Assembly (NCBI RefSeq): GCF_014892515.1
Contig: NZ_JADBGR010000075.1
Coordinates: 1 to 50,431 of the forward strand
Length of the DNA: 50,431 nucleotides
Reading direction: 5' to 3'
Origin: Myceligenerans pegani
GTDB taxonomy: Bacteria; Actinomycetota; Actinomycetes; Actinomycetales; Cellulomonadaceae
The notes under the pieces were generated by a model that was not told the DNA's origin, made no database searches, and saw only the letters and a list, made by a program, of their open reading frames with translations. The translations under genes and the position numbers were made by a program. The number at the start of each line of letters is the position of its first letter. Position 1 is the first letter of the stretch. This document shows positions 37,916 through 45,067 of the stretch, one piece after another.

Positions 37916-37947
37916 CGACGCCCGGGACGGTCACGTCCCGGGCGTCG
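37916..37947. terminator. Bidirectional terminator between convergent genes
   Basis: A perfect 13-bp stem (37916-37928 with 37935-37947) and a 6-nt loop lie between the stops of the DUF1080 gene and the thuA-like gene. Its position suits termination from both sides. Confidence 0.75.
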
Positions 37948-37968
37948 TCGCGTCCTGCGGGCGCGCGG

Positions 37969-38640
37969 CTACGGTGCCGGGCGCGCCGCCCAGAGGAGTC
38001 CCCGCGTGATGATCCGGCGGATCGCCGGGTGCTCGAGCTCCGCGACCGAGTGGCCGACCGTGCAGGCGAAGACCCGTCCGTTCCCCCAGTGCCGGGTCCA
38101 GGTGACCGGCACGGTCACGGGCTCGCGCCACGGCGCGCCCGGCCGCGGCTGGTGAGTGGTCGTCATCAGGACGTCGCAGGCCGGGTCGTGCTGGACCCAG
38201 TACTGCTCGGTGTGCAGCCGGATCGGCGACTCGAGGCCCTCGACGACCGGGTGGTCGGCATGCTCGGGCCGGACCACGATCTCGTGGTCGATGAAGTCGT
38301 CGGGGTGGGCGACGAACTGGCCGCCGACGATGTGCTGGAAGTCGGTGGCGTTGCGGAAGGCGTCCAGGAGCCCGCCGTGCCAGCCCGCGAGGCCGGTGCC
38401 GTTCTCGACCGCGACGCGCAGGCCGTGCATCTCCTCGACCAGGATGTCGCCCATCGTCCACGACTGGACGACGAGGTCGACGCGGTCCATCGTCTCCTCG
38501 TCGGCGTAGATCTCCAGTGATTCCTCGACGATGACATCGAAGTCGGCGTCCCGGAGGAAGGGGACGAACAGGTCGGTGGTGCGTTTCGGGTCGTGTCCGT
38601 CCCAACCTCCTCGGACGACGAGTACGGTACGCGTGGTCAC
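37969..38640 (-). CDS. ThuA-domain protein, cytoplasmic
   Basis: A protein of 223 residues consisting of a single ThuA domain of the glutamine-amidotransferase-like fold: LVVRGGWDGHDPKRTTDLFVPFL, GLAGWHGGLLDAFRN, VGGQFVAHPDD and the C-terminal WTRHWGNGRVFACTVGHSVAELEHPAIRRIITRGLLWA. No catalytic Cys is at the elbow, as is normal for ThuA. No signal peptide is present. In Sinorhizobium, ThuA acts with the Gfo/Idh/MocA dehydrogenase ThuB in converting trehalose-type disaccharides through 3-keto derivatives. Here a Gfo/Idh/MocA gene lies in the divergent operon. The GTG start overlaps the ROK stop (GTGA), so it is translationally coupled to the regulator. Confidence 0.88.
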   Translation of the reverse strand: MTTRTVLVVRGGWDGHDPKRTTDLFVPFLRDADFDVIVEESLEIYADEETMDRVDLVVQSWTMGDILVEEMHGLRVAVENGTGLAGWHGGLLDAFRNATDFQHIVGGQFVAHPDDFIDHEIVVRPEHADHPVVEGLESPIRLHTEQYWVQHDPACDVLMTTTHQPRPGAPWREPVTVPVTWTRHWGNGRVFACTVGHSVAELEHPAIRRIITRGLLWAARPAP

Positions 38641-39854
38641 GAGACCTCCTTGGCAGCGATGAGAGTGTCGACCGACGATGGCGCGAGGTATTGCTCGATG
38701 ACAAGGGTCGCGGCTCCGACGACGCCGGCCTGGGCCCCCGCCTCCGACGGCGTGATCCGCAGGTCGCGCGTGGCCAGCGGGAGCGAGCGCTGGTAGACGA
38801 CCTCGCGGATGCCCGCCATGAGATGCTCGCCGGCGCCCGCGAGGATTCCGCCGACGACGATCCGCGCGGGGTTCAGCAGGCTGACGGACGCCGCCAGGAC
38901 GCTGCCGATGTCGCGGCCGGCCTGGCGGACGGCCTGCCCGGCGGCGACGTCGCCGGACCGGACGAGGTCGACGATGTCCTGGGTGGTGGCGACCGCGGAG
39001 CCGGAGTCACGCAGGCGGGTCACGATGGCGGCGCCGCCGGCGACGGCCTCGAGACAGCCGCTGTTCCCGCAGCGGCACGGGATGTCGCCCGCGCCCGGCA
39101 CGGTGACGTGCCCGAGGTCGCCCGCGGCGCCCTGAGCTCCCCGCCGCAGGTGGCCGTCCATGATGACGCCCGCGCCGATGCCGGTCGCCACCTTGACGAA
39201 CAGCAGGTCGTCGACGTCGGGGGTCATCGTGCGGTGCTCGCCGAGCGCCATGATGTTGACGTCGTTGTCCACCATCACGGGCGCGCCGAGTCGCGTGTAC
39301 AGCTCGGCCGGCACGTCGACGCCGCCCCAGCCCGGCATGATCGGCGGGTTGACGGGCCTCCCCGTGCCGTGGTCGACCGGGCCCGGAAGCCCGATGCCGA
39401 TGCCGGCGAGCTCCTCCATGCGGCGTCCCGCCTGGGTGACGAGCTTCCTGGCGGTCTCGGCGACCCAGTCCAGCACGGGCTCCGGGCCGTCGGCGATGGC
39501 GAGCGGCTCGTCGATCTGCGCGAGGGGTTCGGCCGCGAGGTCCGTGACGGCGATGCGCGCGTGGGTGGCCCCCAGGTCGACGCCCAGCGTGATGCGTGAC
39601 TGGGGATCGAAGGCAAAGGTCGACGGCGGCCGGCCACCGGTGCTGGTGGCCTCTCCGGCGGGGGCCAGCAGGCCCACCGAACGCAACGCGTCGATCCGTG
39701 CGGCGACGGTCGACCGTGACTGCCCGGTCTCGGCAACGAGTGAGGCCCGCGTCCGCGGCGCGCCGTTCCTGAACAGTTGGAACATCTCACCCGCCCCCGT
39801 CGGCCGCGGCGGGAATTTCGCCAGCCCTTCCATGAGCACAGTGAACCATGCCAC
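38637..39854 (-). CDS. ROK-family transcriptional regulator
   Basis: A protein of 405 residues. The N-terminal winged helix (about 20-80: RNGAPRTRASLVAETGQSRSTVAARIDALRSVGLL) is followed by a ROK kinase-like domain: GVDLGATHARIAVTDL (ATP/phosphate loop), GIGIGLPGPVDHG, VDNDVNIMALGEH, and the zinc motif PCRCGNSGCLEAVAGG. The DNA-binding domain makes it a XylR/NagC-type repressor rather than a sugar kinase. AAAGG lies close before the ATG at 39854; an ATG at 39833 is the alternative. The gene is coupled to the thuA-like gene and divergent from the ABC operon, whose promoter carries a copy of the 24-bp site. It is the best candidate for the regulator of the whole locus, with a sugar or keto-sugar as inducer. 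Confidence 0.92.
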   Translation of the reverse strand: MAWFTVLMEGLAKFPPRPTGAGEMFQLFRNGAPRTRASLVAETGQSRSTVAARIDALRSVGLLAPAGEATSTGGRPPSTFAFDPQSRITLGVDLGATHARIAVTDLAAEPLAQIDEPLAIADGPEPVLDWVAETARKLVTQAGRRMEELAGIGIGLPGPVDHGTGRPVNPPIMPGWGGVDVPAELYTRLGAPVMVDNDVNIMALGEHRTMTPDVDDLLFVKVATGIGAGVIMDGHLRRGAQGAAGDLGHVTVPGAGDIPCRCGNSGCLEAVAGGAAIVTRLRDSGSAVATTQDIVDLVRSGDVAAGQAVRQAGRDIGSVLAASVSLLNPARIVVGGILAGAGEHLMAGIREVVYQRSLPLATRDLRITPSEAGAQAGVVGAATLVIEQYLAPSSVDTLIAAKEVS

Positions 39855-39921
39855 CTTTCGTTGCGACTTTGTCGTCTGCGGATCCCCGTCACGGGAAGGT
39901 AACAGTCCTAAAGTACCGGAA

Positions 39922-39958
39922 CTTATGATTGACAGTGTGCAGAAGTCGCCCCTAGGGT
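39922..39958 (+). promoter_or_regulatory. Promoter with ROK-type operator, ABC transporter operon
   Basis: TTGACA (39929-39934) and TAGGGT (39953-39958) are 18 nt apart; the ATG follows 6 nt after the -10. CTTATGA (39922-39928) and GCAGAAG (39939-39945) flank a 10-nt centre. This matches the site before the DUF1080 gene at 19 of 24 positions, with two mismatches in the left arm. The rest of 39855-39964 must also contain the ROK promoter, which I could not place. Confidence 0.72.
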
Positions 39959-39964
39959 CGGCGT

Positions 39965-41485
39965 ATGGTCACCGGAGACCCCACAGCACCGCTGCTGCAG
40001 ATGCATGGCATCGTCAAGCACTTCCCGGGCGCCAAGGCGCTCGACGGCGTCGACCTCGACGTCGTCGCCGGCGAGGTGCACTGCCTCCTGGGACAGAACG
40101 GGGCCGGCAAGTCGACCCTCATCAAGGTTCTCGCCGGGGCCCACCAGCCCACCGCCGGCACGATCCGGCTGGACGGCGAGCAGATCCGGATCCCGCACCC
40201 GGTCGCGGCCCTCGAGCACGGCATCGCGACGATGTACCAGGAGCTCGACGTCGTCGACGGGCTCACCGTGGCCGAGAACATCTATCTCGGCCACGAGCTG
40301 GCATCGGCGGGCTTCACGCAGCGGCGCGAGGCCGCCGGTCACACCCGTCGCCTCATGGAGCGACTGGGGCATCCGGAGATCGGACCCCACCGTGAGGTCG
40401 GCACGCTGTCGGCCGCCGGCAAGCAGATCGTCTCGATGGCGCGTGCCCTGTCGCGGGACGCGCGGGTGATCGTCATGGACGAGCCGTCTGCGGTCCTGGA
40501 CTCCGGTGAGGTCGACAACCTCTTCCGCGTGGTGGAGGAGCTCACCGGCCAGGGCATCGCGATCATCTACATCTCCCACCGCCTCGAGGAGATCCGCCGC
40601 ATCGGCGACCGCATCACCGTCCTCAAGGACGGCATGACCGTCGGCCGGAACCTCCCGGTCGCCTCGACGTCCACGGACGAACTCATCAAGCTCATGACCG
40701 GCAAGAACGTGGAGTACGCGTTCCCCGAACGACCCGGCGTCCCGCGGGACGCCCCGGTCCGGCTCGAGGTCGAGGGGCTCGGCCTGGCGAACACCTTCCG
40801 CGACGTCTCCTTCACGGTGCGCGCGGGTGAGATCGTCGGCCTGGCCGGCCTCGTCGGATCGGGCCGCTCGGAGATCCTCGAGACGGTCTACGGCGCGCGC
40901 CGTGCGACGGCGGGGAGGATCACCCTCGACGGGCGCTCGCTGCGGCGTGGTTCCGTCGCCGCGGCGGTCTCCGCCGGGATCGGCCTCGCCCCGGAGGAGC
41001 GCAAGAGCCAGGGCCTGGTCCTCGACGAACCCGTCTACCGCAACGTCACCCTCGCCAGCTTCGCCCGCATGGCCCCGGCCGGGTGGCTCGACGAGCGCGC
41101 GGAGAAGAAGGCAGCCCGGGAGCAGGCCACCGCTCTCGATCTGCGTCCCCGCGACGTCGAGCGCGCGATCCGGACGCTGTCGGGAGGCAACCAGCAGAAG
41201 GCGATGCTCGCCCGCTGGCTCGTGCACGGGTGCGACGTGCTGCTGCTCGACGAGCCGACCCGCGGCGTCGACGTCGGGGCGCGGTCCGAGATCTACGCCC
41301 TCATCCGCCGCCTGGCCGACGCGGGCACCGCCGTCGTCGTGGTCTCGAGCGAGATCCCCGAGGTGCTGGGACTGGCGGACCAGGTGCTGGTCGTGTCCGA
41401 CGGGCGGGTCGTGCGCAGCGGACCCGCGCAGGAGATCGACGAGCACCAGGTGCTCGACCTCGTCATGGAAGGAACAAGCGCGTGA
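39965..41485 (+). CDS. Sugar ABC transporter ATPase, RbsA type
   Basis: A protein of 506 residues with two fused ABC domains, as in RbsA/XylG/MglA. Domain 1 has Walker A GQNGAGKST (43-51), signature LSAAGKQ and Walker B VIVMDEPSAVLD. Domain 2 has the degenerate P-loop GLVGSGRSEILE that is normal in this family, signature LSGGNQQKAMLARWL (about 405) and Walker B LLLDEPTRGVDVG. It energises import of a monosaccharide or small glycoside. The ATG is predicted to be at the transcription start, so the message looks leaderless. The permease start overlaps its stop by 4 nt (GTGA). Which sugar is carried cannot be told from the ATPase. Confidence 0.93.
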   Translation: MVTGDPTAPLLQMHGIVKHFPGAKALDGVDLDVVAGEVHCLLGQNGAGKSTLIKVLAGAHQPTAGTIRLDGEQIRIPHPVAALEHGIATMYQELDVVDGLTVAENIYLGHELASAGFTQRREAAGHTRRLMERLGHPEIGPHREVGTLSAAGKQIVSMARALSRDARVIVMDEPSAVLDSGEVDNLFRVVEELTGQGIAIIYISHRLEEIRRIGDRITVLKDGMTVGRNLPVASTSTDELIKLMTGKNVEYAFPERPGVPRDAPVRLEVEGLGLANTFRDVSFTVRAGEIVGLAGLVGSGRSEILETVYGARRATAGRITLDGRSLRRGSVAAAVSAGIGLAPEERKSQGLVLDEPVYRNVTLASFARMAPAGWLDERAEKKAAREQATALDLRPRDVERAIRTLSGGNQQKAMLARWLVHGCDVLLLDEPTRGVDVGARSEIYALIRRLADAGTAVVVVSSEIPEVLGLADQVLVVSDGRVVRSGPAQEIDEHQVLDLVMEGTSA

Positions 41486-42510
41486 CCGAACCCACGGCCG
41501 CCCCGCCGGCCGACAAGGAGATCAAGAACGAGAGCAGGACCCGACTCCCCTCGATGTTCTCCGGCGCCGCCGGCCGCAACGTCGGGCTCGTGCTGGCGCT
41601 GGTGCTGATCTGCGTGGTGGGGGTCATCACCGGTGGCGGACGGTTCGCCAGCATCGACAACCTCATGGTCGTCCTGCGGCTGGCCTCCGTCATCGGCGTC
41701 CTCGCGATCGGGATGACGTTCGTCATCACCTCGGGAGGCATCGACCTCTCGGTCGGTTCCGTCATGGGCCTGACGACCGTCTGGGCCACCACGTGGGCGA
41801 CGCAGGCCATGGCCGAGGACCTCCACTGGGGGGTGATGGTCTTCACCGCCATGGTCGTCGGCACCGTCGCCGGCCTCGTCAACGGCGTGATCATCGCCTA
41901 CGGGCGCGTCGTCCCGTTCATCACCACCCTGGCGATGCTGGCCGCCGCACGTGGCCTGGCGGAGATGATCTCGAACCGGCAGACCCAGCGGGTCCAGAGC
42001 GATGCCTTCATCGAGTTCTTCCGGCTGGAGCCGCTCGGTGTACCGATCCTCGTGTGGGTCTTCGCCGCCGTGGCGGTGGCGGGCTGGTTCCTGCTCAACC
42101 GGACGACGTTCGGGCGGCGGACCGTCGCGATCGGCGGCAACGCGGAGGCGTCGCGCCTCGCCGGCATCAAGGTGCAGCGCCACACCCTCTACATCTACGG
42201 CCTGGCCGGCCTGACCGCGGGGATCGCCGGTGCGATGATGCTCGGCCGCACCACCGCCGGTACCTCCACCCACGGCATGCTCTGGGAGCTCGAGGCCATC
42301 GCCGCCGTCGTCGTCGGCGGCACGCTGCTCATCGGTGGTCGCGGCACGATCGTCGGCACCGTGGTGGGCGTCCTCATCTTCACCGTGCTGACCAACGTGT
42401 TCACCATCAACAACATGTCGACCTCGGCGCAGCTGGTCGCCAAGGGCGCCATCATCGTGGCCGCCGTCCTCCTGCAGCAGCGTTTCGCGAACCGGTCGAA
42501 GTCGACCTGA
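41482..42510 (+). CDS. Sugar ABC transporter permease, RbsC type
   Basis: A protein of 342 residues. After a polar N-terminus of 32 residues there are about 8-10 hydrophobic segments. Family signatures are IGMTFVITSGGIDLSVGSVMGL, GRVVPFITTLAMLAAARGLA, TTFGRRTVAIGGNAEASRLAGIKV (the ATPase-coupling loop) and LWELEAIAAVVVGGTLLIGGRGTIVGTVVG. It forms the membrane channel, presumably as a homodimer, of a ribose/xylose-type importer. The GTG start is coupled to the ATPase stop. The binding-protein gene follows after 75 nt. Confidence 0.93.
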   Translation: MTEPTAAPPADKEIKNESRTRLPSMFSGAAGRNVGLVLALVLICVVGVITGGGRFASIDNLMVVLRLASVIGVLAIGMTFVITSGGIDLSVGSVMGLTTVWATTWATQAMAEDLHWGVMVFTAMVVGTVAGLVNGVIIAYGRVVPFITTLAMLAAARGLAEMISNRQTQRVQSDAFIEFFRLEPLGVPILVWVFAAVAVAGWFLLNRTTFGRRTVAIGGNAEASRLAGIKVQRHTLYIYGLAGLTAGIAGAMMLGRTTAGTSTHGMLWELEAIAAVVVGGTLLIGGRGTIVGTVVGVLIFTVLTNVFTINNMSTSAQLVAKGAIIVAAVLLQQRFANRSKST

Positions 42511-42585
42511 CCGGCCCCCGGGGCCCACCCCCACAGCAACCCGACCGAACCCCCGCAAGTACCGGACCGAATCGAGGAAGATCTC

Positions 42586-43644
42586 ATGTCCGCTAGGAAG
42601 AACCTCCGCCGGATGCTGGGCATCCCCGCAGCGCTGGCCGCCTCCGCCCTCCTGGTCGCCGGCTGCGTCAGCAACGAACCGCCCGAGGACGAGAACGATT
42701 CCGTGAGCCAGGACGACGGCTCCGGCGGCACCGCCAACGACGAGCCCGGCGAGACCGTCGTGATCGGCTTCTCCGCACCCGCCGCCGACCACGGCTGGAT
42801 GGGCGCCATCACCCAGGCGGCGCTCGACACCGCCGAGCAGTACGAGGACATCGAACTCCGCCAGGCCGAGGCCACCAACGACGTCAACATGCAGATCAGC
42901 CACATCGAGCAGTTCATCAACGAGGGCGTGGACGCCATCGTGCTGCTCCCGTTCGACGGCGACGCCCTGACCGAGGTCGCCCTCGACGCGATGGAGGCCG
43001 GGATCCCGGTGATCAACGTCGACCGCGAGCTGTCGAGCCCGTTCGCGTCCCGCGCCACCATCCTCGGCGACAACTACGGGATGGGCGTCTCGGCCGGCAC
43101 CTACATCTGCGAGCAGCTCGGCGACCAGCCCGACGCCGTCGTCGCGGAGATCCAGGGCATCGCCAACCTGCCGCTGACGCAGGACCGGTCGCAGGGCTTC
43201 GCGGATGCCCTGAGCGACTGCGGCCTGGAGGTCTCCACCCAGGTGGCCGCGGACTTCACCATCCAGGGCGGGGAGACGGCGACGTCGAACCTGCTCCAGG
43301 CGGAGCCCGAGATCGACGCCATCTGGAACCACGACGACGACCAGGGCGTCGGCGTCCTGGCGGCCATCGAGAACGCCGGTCGCGACGAGTTCTTCATGGT
43401 CGGCGGCGCCGGCTCCCTCGACGTGATGGAGCACATCCAGGCCGGCGACTCCGTCCTGCAGGCGACCGTCGTCTACCCGTCCACCCAGGCGGCCGACGGC
43501 ATCAAGCTGGCCCGCCTGGTCGCCCAGGACAAGAGCATGTCCGACCTGGTCTCCGCCGGCGTGCCGCGCACCATCCAGCTCCACGCGCCGGTGGTCACGG
43601 CCGACAACGTCGACCAGTACCTGGAGATCGGCTTCCGTTCCTGA
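42586..43644 (+). CDS. Sugar-binding lipoprotein, RbsB type
   Basis: A protein of 352 residues. The lipobox LLVAGC (C27) follows a basic n-region, so it is a lipid-anchored solute-binding protein. An acidic linker (residues 30-55) leads to a periplasmic-binding-protein type I fold: VVIGFSAPAADHGWMGAITQAALDTAEQY, FINEGVDAIVLLPFDGDALTEVALDAMEAGIPVINVDREL, and IWNHDDDQGVGVLAAIENAG. NVDREL and the HDDDQ segment are typical ligand-contact regions. It delivers the imported sugar to the RbsC-type permease. A GAGGAAGA element precedes the ATG. A hairpin after its stop may protect its message for high-level expression. Confidence 0.92.
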   Translation: MSARKNLRRMLGIPAALAASALLVAGCVSNEPPEDENDSVSQDDGSGGTANDEPGETVVIGFSAPAADHGWMGAITQAALDTAEQYEDIELRQAEATNDVNMQISHIEQFINEGVDAIVLLPFDGDALTEVALDAMEAGIPVINVDRELSSPFASRATILGDNYGMGVSAGTYICEQLGDQPDAVVAEIQGIANLPLTQDRSQGFADALSDCGLEVSTQVAADFTIQGGETATSNLLQAEPEIDAIWNHDDDQGVGVLAAIENAGRDEFFMVGGAGSLDVMEHIQAGDSVLQATVVYPSTQAADGIKLARLVAQDKSMSDLVSAGVPRTIQLHAPVVTADNVDQYLEIGFRS

Positions 43645-43660
43645 GGACGGAGGTCACCGA

Positions 43661-43691
43661 CGGTGGCGAGGCGGCCGCGGCCTCGCCACCG
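43661..43691 (+). terminator. Hairpin after the binding-protein gene
   Basis: A perfect 12-bp stem (43661-43672 with 43680-43691) and a 7-nt loop lie 16 nt after the stop. Because the oxidoreductase gene follows in the same direction, it may be a partial terminator or a 3' end stabiliser that raises binding-protein levels relative to the downstream genes. Confidence 0.65.
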
Positions 43692-43745
43692 CCCTCCCGG
43701 TCGCCGGTGACGGCGGCCGGACCCGACGACGGAAGGACCACACTC

Positions 43746-44924
43746 ATGGGTGACGCGCCCCGCGATCAGCTAGGCGTCGGCATGGTCGGCTACTCCTTCA
43801 TGGGTGCCGCTCACTCCCAGGCCTGGCGGACCGCCCCTCGCTTCTTCGACCTCCCGCTGCGGATCGACATGCGCGTCGTCGCCGGGCGCTCCGCGGACGG
43901 CGTGCGCGCCGCGGCCGAGCGGCTCGGCTGGCAGGACTCGACGACCGACTGGCGCACGCTGCTGGAGCGCGACGACGTCGAGCTGGTCGACGTCTGCACG
44001 CCCGGGAACACGCACGCCGAGATCGCCGTCGCCGCCCTGGACGCCGGCAAGCACGTGCTGTGCGAGAAGCCGCTGGCCAACACGGTCGCCGAGGCCGAGC
44101 AGATGGCCGCGGCGGCCGAGCGGGCGGCGGAACGAGGGGTCCTGGCGATGGTGGGCTTCACCTATCGGCGGGTGCCGGCGATCCGGCTCGCCCGGGAGCT
44201 GGTGGCCGACGGCCGCATCGGCGAGGTGCGCCACGTGCGGGCGCAGTACCTGCAGGACTGGCTGACCGACCCGGCGGCGCCGCTGTCGTGGCGGCTGGAC
44301 AAGGACAAGGCCGGCTCCGGCGCCCTGGGTGACATCGGGGCGCACGTGGTCGACCTGGCCCAGTTCGTCACCGGCGAGTCCCTCGTGGGGGTCAGCGGGC
44401 TGCTCGAGACGTTCGTCCGCGAGCGTCCCGTGGCGGCGTCGTCGTCCGGGCTGTCCGGCCAGGCGGGCGAGGGCACCGGCGAGGTCACCGTGGACGACGC
44501 CGCGCTGTTCTTCGGGAGGCTGTCCGGCGGCGGCCTCGCCAGCTTCGAGGCGACGCGGTTCGCCGCGGGCCGCAAGAACGCCATACGGCTCGAGATCAAC
44601 GGCTCGCGCGGCTCGCTGGCGTTCGACTTCGAGGACATGAACGTCCTGCACTTCTTCGACGACGGCGAGGACGCACGCACGGCGGGCTTCCGCCGCATCG
44701 TGGTGACCGAGCCGGACCACCCCTACATCGCGGCCTGGTGGCCGCCCGGCCACGGGCTCGGCTACGAGCACGGGTTCACCCACCAGGTGGTGGACCTGGT
44801 CGAGGATCTGGCGGCCGCCCGCCAGCCGCGGCCGTCGTTCGCCGACGGCCTCGCCGTCCAGCGCGTGCTCGACGCCGTCGAGCGCAGCTGGCAGCAGGGC
44901 AGCGGCTGGGTGGAGCTGTCCTGA
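43746..44924 (+). CDS. Gfo/Idh/MocA-family oxidoreductase
   Basis: A protein of 392 residues. The Rossmann segment GVGMVGYSFMGAAHSQAW (10-27) binds NAD(P). VDVCTPGNTHAEIAVAALDAGKHVLCEKPLANTVAEAEQM carries the EKP motif (Lys about 107), which helps catalysis and cofactor binding. MVGFTYRRVPAIRLARELVADGRIGEVRHVRAQYLQDWLTDP and GALGDIGAHVVDLAQFVTGE are typical of sugar C3 or inositol dehydrogenases, with the GDIGxH motif holding the catalytic Asp/His. ThuB, which oxidises disaccharides at C3, belongs to this family. GGAAGGA lies 8 nt before the ATG at 43746; an in-frame GTG at 43707 has less support. Its place in the operon suggests it oxidises the imported sugar. Confidence 0.9.
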   Translation: MGDAPRDQLGVGMVGYSFMGAAHSQAWRTAPRFFDLPLRIDMRVVAGRSADGVRAAAERLGWQDSTTDWRTLLERDDVELVDVCTPGNTHAEIAVAALDAGKHVLCEKPLANTVAEAEQMAAAAERAAERGVLAMVGFTYRRVPAIRLARELVADGRIGEVRHVRAQYLQDWLTDPAAPLSWRLDKDKAGSGALGDIGAHVVDLAQFVTGESLVGVSGLLETFVRERPVAASSSGLSGQAGEGTGEVTVDDAALFFGRLSGGGLASFEATRFAAGRKNAIRLEINGSRGSLAFDFEDMNVLHFFDDGEDARTAGFRRIVVTEPDHPYIAAWWPPGHGLGYEHGFTHQVVDLVEDLAAARQPRPSFADGLAVQRVLDAVERSWQQGSGWVELS

Positions 44925-45067
44925 CGGCCCGGACCGATCCGACGAGAGGAGGCGCGGGCCCGCCCGACGCCCGAGAGACACGACCAGACCGGTGACGATG
45001 CCGTCAGGGCCGACGGCTTCGGGACCCCGGAGCGCGACAAGACCGTTCGACGACGAAGGAGTTCTTG

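Noticed and set aside
44925-45067. Second ROK-type operator before the giant ThuA gene
   Set aside because: The 143-nt gap contains no match to CTTCTGC/GCAGAAG and no good promoter; only a weak GCCGTC/GACGGC hairpin is present. The gene probably depends on the upstream operon promoter.
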